This document shows positions 1 through 12,700 of a stretch of 64,000 nt of DNA, piece by piece. Under the pieces are notes generated by a model, which did not search any database, was not told the origin of the DNA, and saw nothing but the letters and a program-made list of their open reading frames with translations. This DNA is from Haliclona indistincta (Eukaryota > Porifera > Demospongiae > Haplosclerida > Chalinidae). The stretch spans positions 744,001 through 808,000 of the forward strand of contig OZ024785.1 in the NCBI GenBank assembly GCA_964017065.1, read 5' to 3'. The position numbers and the translations under genes were made by a program. Each line of letters opens with the position of its first letter. Position 1 is the first letter of the stretch.

Positions 1-536
1 GAGCTAGTCAAAGAATAAAAGTTTCCTTCATTGTTCAAAGAAAATTTGGTAAAGGTGGAGATAGTACTAAAGTAAAGTAAAAAAGCTTTAATAATTTGGT
101 AAAGGTGGAGATAGTACTACCTCATTGGACACTTAGTGGAAACTCCTCGCAAAGACAAACTGTTGTTAAAGTAAAGATTGTCATCCTCCTTATTGTTCAG
201 TAGCTACAGGTCCAGCAGACTCCAGCTGTACTGATGTAGTGTTGTTAGGTGCAGTATACTGTTAGCAATACTGATACACATCACTACTTCAACTATTACT
301 CATCTTTGTATCATAACAACAATACTAGTTTCATTACTATGGATATCTGGTCATGACTCTTGCTTGACACACACCACTAGCTATCACTGCCCGCTCCTGT
401 CATGCAACGTAAGCCTCATTTCAAGAGATAGAAATTGAATTATAATAAGTTAGGTTTTGATCATATAACGTTGAAGTTACTATTAAAAACATAGATTATT
501 TAAAATTGTGATGATTCGGAGAGTGATTTGTCTTGA
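1..536. other. 3' flank of the KIF21-like gene
   Basis: No coding exon is visible here. The stretch lies downstream of the KIF21-like stop codon (TGA at 537-539 on the minus strand) and probably includes its 3' UTR. A direct repeat beginning TAATTTGGTAAAGGTGGAG occurs near 42 and 92. I could not place a clear minus-strand polyadenylation signal. Confidence 0.5.
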
Positions 537-2865
537 TCAGCTGTCTGTAGTGGTGGTTGAAGGGCTAAGACGCCACACACAAACTGTCTTGTCACTGTAA
601 AACACAATACTATAAACCACAGAACTACAGGTACAATACATGTGTAGCACTGCCGAGGGCAATGGAATGATTGATCATTCACTCACCTAGATCCAGTGAA
701 CACAGCATCCTGATTGATTGCTATGGTATTAATTGATGACTTGTGAGCTGCAACTTCACCTGTACAAGGACAGAATAGCATTACAAGCCCAGTGTTACTA
801 GATGATGCTTGCATGCCCAGTGATACTAGATGATGCTTGTACTAACCAATATACTCCAAGCAATAACACTTCCACAGTCTGAGCACTCCACTCTTGCATG
901 CACTGACCAGCATAGCTCGTGTTAGACCCAGTGATGTGATGCTGTTGCTGTCCCTACTCTGACCATGTGGACCATCTATAGTCTACAAGAAAATTAAAAA
1001 GATTTCTATCGAAATCAAAAGGATGTAGTGATGAAGAAATCTACTACTGGTCCACAATGTAAACCAACAAGGAACAACCATGGAATGGTAACACGATTGA
1101 CTTGCTAACAGACCATAGATCCCTACATCAGTGGCTGCTGTGGCTGACTATAGCTAGTTCAGCTAGTTGCTGTTGACTGACACATGACGTGCATTGAATT
1201 GAATTCAGCTTGTGACAAAAATATTGATCTTATGTACAGCCACTGATGTAGGGATCTATGGTCTGTTAGCAAGTCAATCGTGTTACCATTCCATGGTTGT
1301 TCCTTGTTGGTTTACATTGTGGACCAGTAGTAGATTTCTTCATCACTACATCCTTTTGATTTCGATAGAAATCTTTTTAATTTTCTTGTTTGTGTCCTTT
1401 TTCTTTTTCAGTGAAGTGCAGTTCAATATCATGCATGTACTGAGCCGTCTTTGTTTCCACCATTAGTTTTACTTTTACTGTTGTTGATGGCTTTTCTTTA
1501 TAATTATTACAGCTAAAAATTGATTGTCATATCAGCCGCCTAAGCATACATGCAGTGCATACGAGCCCCGCCCACACTTGTTTGTAGACACGGAGGACAG
1601 GTTATAATAATCTGGCAAGCACAGAATAGTGATCCTACACGAGCTTACCGTTCTTCGAAGACTCCAGACAAATAAATTATGTGTTCTCTGTGATTGATAC
1701 GGCGCGACGATACTCAACTCAAGCTGGTGCTTGGTCACGTGCGCTAACCACTGCTTGGTCACGTGCGTATTGCGCAATCACAATAATGGCGTCTAACACT
1801 TAGCTGACAATGGATCACGATCGAGAAGTCGCAGAATTTATATCGCCGTTTCGCTAAAAACGAAGTTCGAAAGGCACCTGCCAGGAGAATTTCACGACTG
1901 TTCGTGGGTGTTTTGGTCTCGGCACTGCTCGCATAAAGGCGCTAGGCGCGCTGAAGAAAGAAAGAAAGAAAGAAAGAAGAAGAAAACGAAGATGACGAAA
2001 CTCGATTTTCACCGTTTCCAGGTTCGTCACTTTAGTAACAATTTCAAGCGATCTCCTTGCTACTGTAAGATGGGGCAACGCTAGAGAGCAGATCTAAGTG
2101 TCTTTAGACGTTTAAAATTCATCACCAGGCGAAATATCAGCGTTTGAACGCTAATACATTGTATGTAGCCGCCATCTTGTTTTCTCGTTCATCCCTACAT
2201 AGGGAGTCACTACCGTGCCTCCCTAATATGGATCAAACATGTACAGTATGATAACTATATACTAGTAACATGTACTGACCTTCACGTTGCCTATGCTCCA
2301 CTGTCTTATGCTCACACCACCAGCACAGAACAATGCACGCCTGTGCACTGCTAGTGCAGAAACAGCATCACAGTGCGAACGAAACAGATTAGACATGGGA
2401 GGCTAAAGAGAGAAATGAAACACGAGTGGATGATACACCATGAAAAGAATAGACTATGGCTACCAGAGCAAAGCCAGTGGCAGACTTTTTCAGTGAACCA
2501 ATGTCATAATACTGTAGGATTAGAAGACAATCATCATATCTGTTAGTCTAGAATCAGTCACCTTGATGAGCCTGTCACTAGCTCCAGTGACTAGTGTCTG
2601 TCTGTTGAGGAATGCCATTGCAGACACAGTACCACTGTGACCAATCAGCCGACCTATAGGCTGCAGGCTAGCAGAGAGAAAGTACTAAATAAAAGCAGTG
2701 AGGTGTAAGTGTGTATAATACTTTGTTAGGTCCCAGACATTGACACCATTCCCTGATGCTGAGTACAGTACTTTGCCATCATGAGACACCAGTAGGTCCT
2801 GAACTAGAGTGTCTGAGCTCATACCAGTGGATACCCAGGGAGGAGAGCTGAGCAAACATACACCA

Positions 2866-2899
<34 letters not shown>

Positions 2900-3349
2900 C
2901 AAAAAGGACAAAGTTTACCCGCCACCCTCCTCAAGAGGAGTTCTACACCACGAATGTGGAAGTGATTCCACACCATGAATGTGCAGGTGGTGATGCGGAC
3001 CCAGCAGTAAGGATGGAAACATACGTGCTAGGATTCCTGTGCACTAAGCAGGTTCTAGGGCCGGTGCTAGCATGATGGTATCTCCTGAAGCCTGGCCAGG
3101 CATCTTGCAGGAGCATCCAGCTGTGATCACAACAGGAGGCGTGAACATGTGCCCACATGGACCTCCTATTGTACATGACCACACAGCCAGTGAACTTTGC
3201 CTCCCCAGTACAAGACCAGGTACCCGTTTTACAGATGGGTCAGCTGGTGGGCTGGAGTACATGTGATGGTTTTTTTCCTCCTGCTCTGGGATTCGAACCA
3301 GTGTCCTTTGGGTTGTAAGCCCAAGACTCTACCAGTTGAACCACCAGGG

Positions 3350-3404
<55 letters not shown>

Positions 3405-3780
3405 GCACGCACGCACGCACGCACATGCACGCACACACAATATGTGTCCAGTGTGTGTGTGCGCACTTACTTAAACGTTTTCACAACAGTACCAGCTTGT
3501 TGGTCCCATATCTATAACATCAGGAATTTATTGATAGTCAAGTAAACTTATTTAATTCACTTTTATTTGAGATTGGCAGCAGTGAAAACCAGATTATTTT
3601 GAGGACAGAAAGCCACTTTTCTGACACAACTGTGATTACCAAGGCAGGAGATCTCCTGTCCACTAGTCAGGTCCCACACCTTGACTGTACAATCTGAGAG
3701 AGATGAGTGCAACAGCAACACAGACACATGCTCACCTTGTGAAGCACTAAACAGCAAGCTATCAGTAGCTGCTAGTGAGA
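537..3780 (-). CDS. KIF21: KIF21-like C-terminal WD40 exons
   Basis: At least six WD-type blades can be read: [19 protein letters not shown] (about 3,600-3,780, with a 42-nt intron between SASQ and DCTVK), [18 protein letters not shown] (2,728-2,822), [20 protein letters not shown] (about 2,562-2,668), [16 protein letters not shown] (2,279-2,404), [17 protein letters not shown] (847-985) and [18 protein letters not shown] (687-759) continuing into [11 protein letters not shown] (537-594). The protein ends [11 protein letters not shown] propellers serve as protein-interaction platforms. The intron below 847 uses donor GTTAGT. The intron upstream of the 985 exon is occupied by a foldback element whose end supplies the polypyrimidine tract. 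Confidence 0.85.
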
Positions 3781-6700
3781 GCACTCCTCCACTGTGCCCT
3801 TTAGCTGTATGAGAACATACCAAGATGTCATCTGTCTCTGCTGAGGTACGCTCAACTTCAAACTGAGACCTGGAGTAGGGCAAGAGTGTATTAACCATAA
3901 TTGACAACGAAGAAAGGTATCTATTTTTACAAGCAACTCCCCAAGTCCAAGCCCCCAGACATACCGAGTGGATGATGGTGCTGTAAGAGAATCAGGTCTA
4001 CTAGGGTCTGCAATCACATCACTGCGAGGTTTCCTGGACGATACCAGGGACTGAGGAACTTGCCTCTCAATGCACGGCTCTGTCAGTGCCTCCATACTGT
4101 GAGAACAAGTGAGTGTATGGATTTGTGTTAGGAGTATTATAAGCACCTCATCTTGTCGGAGTCATGATAAGATGGTTCATCACTACTTCTCCTTTGTCGC
4201 CTGCTACGTCCAGTGTCTGTGAAGATAGGATCCAGTGCTTGTTGGTCTGTATCATGCAGTCTGTGGATACCTTGCTTGTCAGCAGAGCAGCGAGGGTCTG
4301 AGGGCTCTTGTCTGTGTCCCAGTCTGAGATCAACCGGTAATGCAGTGCATCTGTGTTGCTGTGTATGTGAGGGATGAAAGGATGACCACATGTACAGTAT
4401 CCCATAGAGCTGCAATGGTCACATACCTGTATAGTATCACTGTCATTTTGAACTGGTGCTGGTTTAGGAGGTGACGACACAATATCACTAGAGTGAGTGA
4501 TCTTAGTGATGGTACAGGAGTCAACGGCTAGTGGAGAGGGAGGAAGAAGTGGAGAGCTGTACACTAGCTCAGGATGTTGCTCTGATGTAGCCAATCTAAG
4601 ATGTAGACTTCTAATCTGAAGTCTAAGCGACTTTACCTACATAACACAACACATGTACTGTGAACTGTGTGTCTTGAATTAGTTCGCTGTTTTCAGAACA
4701 TGTATGCACTAGCTATGCTGCTCACTTCATCTTGTTTACGTCTCAAAATGACCTCTTTCTTCCGAGCATCTGCTTGCAATGACTTAATAAGGTGATCTTT
4801 CTTACGATTATCTTTCCTCATCTTAGACAACTCTCTGGAGAAGGTTATTATTCTAGTGAACATGTCTGATATACTCATACCTCTCCTTCCTTGCATCAAT
4901 TTTCTTTCTGATCACCATTTCCATTTCAAGCTCTTCCAACTCGATCTTCATCTGTCTCAGCTCTCTTTCTTGTTGTTCCTAGAAATAAGTCAGGTAAAAT
5001 TAAACAGTTGTCCAATTTAAATTTACCCTCTCCTCCATGTTCTCTCTACTAGAGACTTCAAGTCGCTTAAACTCCCTCCTATAAGAGCGTAGCTGTCGCT
5101 CGTATTTGTGACGGTCTTGTCTGAACTAGAGACACATGACACAATAAATCACTAACACACACATCATTCTAGCACTGAATGACACAAGTACATGTGCGTT
5201 AGCTCTCACTCTGTCTCTCTCTGACTCTGTTGCTTGGATCTGCTGCAGTAGCATTGTCATCTTCTCTTCGTACTGTAGTCTTAGTGTTAGCAGGCTCTGC
5301 TGTGAGCGCTCTAGCTGCTCTACTAGCTGCTGCTTGATGCTGATCTCTGCAAGAGGGAAGGGGAATATAGAAAGAGACGACCAGGAGTAGAGCTGCACCT
5401 GATGTTAGCTCATCAATACTAGTGGTTATGGAGGCAGTGTCATCTTCCTCCTCTTCACTGTCAGTGGTGCTCAGACCAATCTCATCCCCGTCCTCCTGTA
5501 AAACACACACTCACACACCTCTGTGAGTGTCTAGTTGACTCACCTCATTGACCTCAGTGTCTGTATCATCATCATCATCATCATCATCATCATGGTCTTC
5601 AGGATTAGAATTGAGCCACGCCTCCACAGGATAGCTACTGTAGAGACAGTAAACCACACACTGTGCATTGCTGGCTACACACTCACATTGTTCTCTCATG
5701 AGAGCTGCTACTACTGTCCCTCATTCTGCTGCTGGAGTTATGATAGTGAGAAGGCTGTGTGAGAGAGAAGAGACCAGCACAGAGTACACATGTGGGATAA
5801 CTAACTATGGGCTGTGTGAGAGAGAAGAGACCAGCACAGAGTACACATGTGGGATAACTAACTATGGGCTGTGTGAGAGAGAAGAGACCAGCACAGAGTA
5901 CACATGTGGGATAACTAACTATGGGCTGTGTGAGAGAGAGAAGAGACCAGCACAGAGTACACATGTGGGATAACTAACTATGGGCTGTGTGAGAGAGAGA
6001 AGAGACCAGCACAGAGTACACATGTGGGATAACTAACTATGGGCTGTGTGAGAGAGAAGAGACCAGCACAGAGTACACATGTGGGATAACTAACTATGGG
6101 CTGTGTGAGAGAGAAGAGACCAGCACAGAGTACACATGTGGGATAACTAACTATGGGCTGTGTGAGAGAGAAGAGACCAGCACAGAGTACACATGTGGGA
6201 TAACTAACTATGGGCTGTGTGAGAGAGAAGAGACCAGCACAGAGTACACATGTGGGATAACTAACTATGGGCTGTGTGAGAGAGAGAAGAGACCAGCACA
6301 GAGTACACATGTGGGATAACTAACTATGGGCTGTGTGAGAGAGAAGAGACCAGCACAGAGTACACATGTGGGATAACTAACTATGGGCTGTGTGAGAGAG
6401 AGAAGAGACCAGCACAGAGTACACATGTGGGATAACTAACTATGGGCTGTGTGAGAGAGAAGAGACCAGCACAGAGTACACATGTGGGATAACTAACTAT
6501 GGGCTGTGTGAGAGAGAGAAGAGACCAGCACAGAGTACACATGTGGGATAACTAACTATGGGCTGTGTGAGAGAGAGAAGAGACCAGCACAGAGTACACA
6601 TGTGGGATAACTAACTATGGGCTGTGTGAGAGAGAAGAGACCAGCACAGAGTACACATGTGGGATAACTAACTATGGGCTGTGTGAGAGAGAAGAGACCA

Positions 6701-9700
6701 GCACAGAGTACACATGTGGGATAACTAACTATGGGCTGTGTGAGAGAGAAGAGACCAGCACAGAGTACACATGTGGGATAACTAACTATGGGCTATGTGA
6801 GAGAGAAGAGACCAGCACAGAGTACACATGTGGGATAACTAACTATGGGCTGTGTGAGAGAGAAGAGACCAGCACAGAGTACACATGTGGGATAACTAAC
6901 TATGGGCTGTGTGAGAGAGAGAAGAGACCAGCACAGAGTACACATGTGGGATAACTAACTATGGGCTGTGTGAGAGAGAGAAGAGACCAGCACAGAGTAC
7001 ACATGTGGGATAACTAACTATGGGCTGTGTGAGAGAGAAGAGACCAGCACAGAGTACACATGTGGGATAACTAACTATGGGCTGTGTGAGAGAGAGAAGA
7101 GACCAGCACAGAGTACACATGTGGGATAACTAACTATGGGCTGTGTGAGAGAGAAGAGACCAGCACAGAGTACACATGTGGGATAACTAACTATGGGCTG
7201 TGTGAGAGAGAAGAGACCAGCACAGAGTACACATGTGGGATAACTAACTATGGGCTGTGTGAGAGAGAAGAGACCAGCACAGAGTACACATGTGGGATAA
7301 CTAACTATGGGCTGTGTGAGAGAGAAGAGACCAGCACAGAGTACACATGTGGGATAACTAACTATGGGCTGTGTGAGAGAGAGAAGAGACCAGCACAGAG
7401 TACACATGTGGGATAACTAACTATGGGCTGTGTGAGAGAGAAGAGACCAGCACAGAGTACACATGTGGGATAACTAACTATGGGCTGTGTGAGAGAGAGA
7501 AGAGACCAGCACAGAGTACACATGTGGGATAACTAACTATGGGCTGTGTGAGAGAGAGAAGAGACCAGCACAGAGTACACATGTGGGATAACTAACTATG
7601 GGCTGTGTGAGAGAGAGAAGAGACCAGCACAGAGTACACATGTGGGATAACTAACTATGGGCTGTGTGAGAGAGAGAAGAGACCAGCACAGAGTACACAT
7701 GTGGGATAACTAACTATGGGCTGTGTGAGAGAGAGAAGAGACCAGCACAGAGTACACATGTGGGATAACTAACTATGGGCTGTGTGAGAGAGAGAAGAGA
7801 CCAGCACAGAGTACACATGTGGGATAACTAACTATGGGCTGTGTGAGAGAGAGAAGAGACCAGCACAGAGTACACATGTGGGATAACTAACTATGGGCTG
7901 TGTGAGAGAGAGAAGAGACCAGCACAGAGTACACATGTGGGATAACTAACTATGGGCTGTGTGAGAGAGAGAAGAGACCAGCACAGAGTACACATGTGGG
8001 ATAACTAACTATGGGCTGTGTGAGAGAGAGAAGAGACCAGCACAGAGTACACATGTGGGATAACTAACTATGGGCTGTGTGAGAGAGAGAAGAGACCAGC
8101 ACAGAGTACACATGTGGGATAACTAACTATGGGCTGTGTGAGAGAGAAGAGACCAGCACAGAGTACACATGTGGGATAACTAACTATGCTTTTGCGCTTT
8201 TCACTAACATTTCCAATATCTTGTTTTGCAATAGCCATTAGCTGATTGGTTTGTTCCTTCATTGGTTGTACTGGTTGATGAGCTATCGAGGTTGATGAAC
8301 TGGTGTGAGTAGGCTTTGCTGCTAGAGATGAGGAAGATGGATAGGAAGTTGAGGAGGTGAGTGGTGGGCATTGGTGAGTGATCTGTGAGGTACTGAGCTG
8401 TTGCTGTAGTTTGATCTGTGATCTGAAATACAGCAATAATGATGCTGTTATAATTCAGTACAATACCTGAGCTCCTCTGTTCCACTGGCTGTACCACTGA
8501 CTGCATTGGAGGTCCACTCGACCCAACCTCTACTGGAGACAGCAACAACTCATAACCCTACCCATGAGATCCACTCACCTTGGCCAGTGGAATGATCGTG
8601 ATAGCTCATGTTGAGAACAGTCTGGTAACGTGCCAGTATATCTGACTGTGCATCCACTACCTGTTGCATTGCCTTCAGACGCAACCTCAACCTATTGATG
8701 ATACACAGTAATACTAAGAGGCTCATGGGCATAATGCTACACAACAAAAGTGTTTTAGGAAAAGGGTGCACAGCTGTATTATCATACTACTAACTCCTCT
8801 ATGTACTAGTTAAACAACGGTCCGAGGGCAGTATGGAATATACACGAGGGCAATCCAATTAGAGCCCGAGGGCGCAGCCCGAGGGGTCTAATTGGATTGC
8901 ACGAGTGGATATTCCATACTGCCCGAGGGACCGTTGTTTAACGTGTTTGTATCGCACGTCATGGGCGTATCCCGTGCATTGTACTGTTTTTAGTATCGCT
9001 TGTGCTATTTTTAGTATCACACGTGCTATAGTAAAGACCACAATGGAACCCACTAGCATAAGGAATCTTAAGTGGTATATAAAGCGCACGCAATAGCGCT
9101 CTGTACCTTAGCCCTACCCTATTTTTCCACCACGTGGTCAACACTGTCTGTTCCTTCAGACAATATCTGCACCCGGGCAATATATCGCGTCCCCGGGCAA
9201 TATATTCCATATTGCCCTAGGGCAGCAATATTGCCCTGCAGTTGGGGCAGTATGGAATATATTGTCCTGGCGGTGCATTTGATACGCCCACGAGGTGGGA
9301 TACAAGCTGTGATGTGGGGAAGGGGCTATCAAACTAGGCTAGCTTCTCACTTGTCGTCAGAGGAGGTTGGCCACGCGTCACTCTGACGCATCAAGTCATG
9401 CTATTGGTCATGTGATAAACTGTGCGTTATACGTGAGACTGAGCGAGCCGGTTCTTGCTGCGTTCACTACATCGCACGATGGCTACAATGGGAGAAAGCA
9501 TCCGTAACGCTGAAGTCAACAGTGATGATCGCGAAGATGACGAAGATAACGGTCCTGGATCCGAGAGAAATGATAGTAGCCCGGGTGCGTGTGAAAGTTG
9601 CAAGGAAGCTGCATGCGATCACACAATTGTACTCGTGGAGAGCATTGGTGGCACTACACCATACGTAATTCCATCGTTTCCCTTTGTGACTGTCAAATTG

Positions 9701-12700
9701 GTGCACATCAAGTTTCAGGTGTACGGAGATGAAACAGTTTATGATGGCTTTCTCGGTGCAGAAGAGGAATGCCGCTCTGCAGTGAGTGCAGTACACGAAG
9801 GCTCGGTCTTAAGAATTTGCCATGGGCACCTGAATGCTTTTCTCATCGACCAAGAGGAGTTTAGCAAGAGTATTGTCACTGCGGGCATGGTTTTAATAGA
9901 CAATTCGCTGGTGTTTGTGATATGGAAATGGTTCCCTGTTCTCGAGGTGAATGAAGATAATGATGAAGATAATGATGAAGACGAGAGTATGAATTGTGAG
10001 TTACAAGAAGATGAAGACGATGAAGATGACAAAGATGAATCAAATTCCCTTGTACATGCATTGACTTTCAAATGCATAGCCACCATCAAGGAGGAAAGGT
10101 ACCAGGAAATATTGGTTGCAGCTAACTTGCAGAGACGAAATGGTGAAGAGGTTCATGTTAGACTAACACCAGAGCCAACTAACTGCTATGACTCAGAGGC
10201 TATTGCATTTGAGTGCAAGACTAGTACTAGCACTGATTCAGAAAACAAATGGGAAAGAATTGGCTATTTGGTCAGTGAAGTTACACAGGACGTACATGAA
10301 GCTATTCGTTCTAACAGCATATTGTCAGTTCAATTTGACTGGATCAAGTTTATAACACATTGGAGCCGAAACAAACCTGGTTGGTATTGCGGAATTAGAA
10401 TTAGTAGAGTAGGACCATGGAGTAAGACTTGTTTGAAACATAGAAGCTCACTCTGACCAATTACATGTATTTTATTCGCAAATAAGTATCCAATAGTGTA
10501 AAGTCATTCTTTATAAATCATGAGTATGAATGCTCAGAAATAACACGATCAATAGATGTAGCGCTTGCCATGGGAGGCATGCAAACTGGTATGGCATGGA
10601 AGGTTGCTCTGATGGATAGTGTGCCTCTTATAGGAAGAGATGAACGTCTGGCAATTGTTGTGTCAGCAGCTAAGAGTTCAGCTCTTGGTAGGCGATTGCT
10701 CTTCTCCTTTCTTCTAGGTTCATTATTGAATGATGGCATCTCCTCTTCATAGAATCTGTCACTCCCCGTGTAGTAATAGAACGGAAGAGATGGATCCATT
10801 CGTTTCATGTACTCAGTGACCACCTTTCTCCATTCAAAATAAACCTGCATTATTATAAAAAGTAATACAGTTAGGCATACTTTCACCGTCCCATTAGTAT
10901 TAAATATACCTGCTTCAGAGTAAAATTCTTTCCTACACAGTCCCTCAAAATGCTAAAAAAGCATTCTACGTCATCTGTTGTAGATGAACGAGGATTTTCA
11001 GGCTGCAGATTGTTCTCGGCATTGAAGTGATATCTCCACTGTCTAGTCTCGATACTTGCTACCACACCAATTAATGTCTCTGCTGTGAAGCCTCTAACAT
11101 TATCAACACGTCTATAAAATTTAGATGTGAATTATAAGGATTGTCTAAAAAAAGCAGTGAAATACCTGTTGACCTCAAGCAAACTGAAGTCCTTCGTTCC
11201 GTCACCATACCAAGGCATCAAGTCACAGCAAATGTAGTCCTTGAACTCCTGAAGAAATTGCTGTCTTTGAAGTTCTGTTAATCCTCGCTCATCAATCGCT
11301 CTTCTCCAATTTCTCACGACAGTAAGGAATTCATATTCTTTCTTGTAGTCGTTTCTTTTCATAAACTGAATGACACCAGAGCCAAATAGCCGTTCAACAT
11401 CCTGAACTGACTGCTTCCTCACTCCAGTTAAGGCAGGGTAAGTGAGACCAGCGTCCTTATCGGTTAGAGCTTCTACGAATCTCTCTAAGCCGATGTTTTC
11501 CACACGTCCTTGTCTCAGACTATTGGCTATTCGCTATTAATAATAATAATGAAAGCTAACTAATCAAAGTGCTGATTATAGATATAATACCTTGAACAGG
11601 TGTCCTTCATCTTCTCTTTGCAAGATTGTGTCACCAGTGACCTCGTGCACTTCAGGCACATGAAGCTGAGTATCAAATGGAATTCCTTTCTTGGCATAGT
11701 CTCTGACAATAGCAGTGAATTCTAACTGAGCCAAGATAGATCTTAGCTTATCAACAGTTGCCTCTTCTTTGCCTGCATGCATGTGTGCAACATATTACAA
11801 ACAGGAATGAATGTCTTCAACTGCAAAAAACACACCTGGGATCCACGAATGTATAGCATATCCTGAGGGAACTGTTCTCTGTCTCAGACGAACAATGACA
11901 TCTTCCATCGAGCAGCTCTCCATTAGCCAACTTAAAATTGTCAACAGTAATGTGCTTGTTCGGAACTAAGGGCTTAACTGTTCTATCAGGTGCAACTAAA
12001 AAACCATAAAATTAATATTATTATACGGATAGCATGAATGTGCTCACCAATCGGAGTGATCATTCCTTTAAGTTTAACAATACCAAGGCGCTGATAAGTC
12101 CTTCTTACTTGGCTACGTATCTCAAAAATTGAGACAGGTCTCTTTCTTCCTTTCGATCGTATACTGTTCCATTCTCCATCAGTACTACACCCTGCATTTC
12201 AAAATGTGTTAACTGTCTTGCCTTGATGTCATGACACTTACCTGCAACTCTCATTCCACGAATTTTCATTTGTTTGATCAACTTGTCACACAATAAACGC
12301 ACTTCTTCATCAGTAAGAGAAGAGTAGGGTATGCACTGCACTGGCAATGCATAAGGCTTTCTGTTCCTTGCTTCAGGACTAATCATGACTACCAGCACGT
12401 GTGTTGCAACAGTGCGCCTGTACTTGATGACATTGTTAGCATAGTTCACCACATTGTCTTTAACATAACACAGCTGCTTGGGGAGGTTCTCTTGCATTAT
12501 ATTGTATCACAAGCTCAAAAATTTCTCACTCAAGCACTCGCAATCAACTGCAAGTTTTCGACCAGCTCTGTCCAGTCTTTCTAGCTCTTCTACATCCCAG
12601 GCTAGTGCAAACATTAGCTTCTCTGAACTTTTCCCTTCCCTTTGCTTCTCGCTATACTTTTTTGCAGTCAGTTGTAATCCTACACAAAGTTCAATTCTGC

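Noticed and set aside
3275..3352. Functional tRNA-Val gene
   Set aside because: The A box, B box and anticodon arm look right, but the acceptor stem does not pair. It is better explained as the head of a SINE.
5978..8436. Minus-strand 110-122 codon frames with repeats of [19 protein letters not shown]
   Set aside because: These are read-through of the 57-bp satellite, where 57 is a multiple of three. The 59-bp units break the frame repeatedly, and the array is flanked by splice sites.
9467..9796. Minus-strand 109-codon frame opposite the HIRAN-like gene
   Set aside because: It is antisense to a clearly coding frame, with no domain and no splice context.
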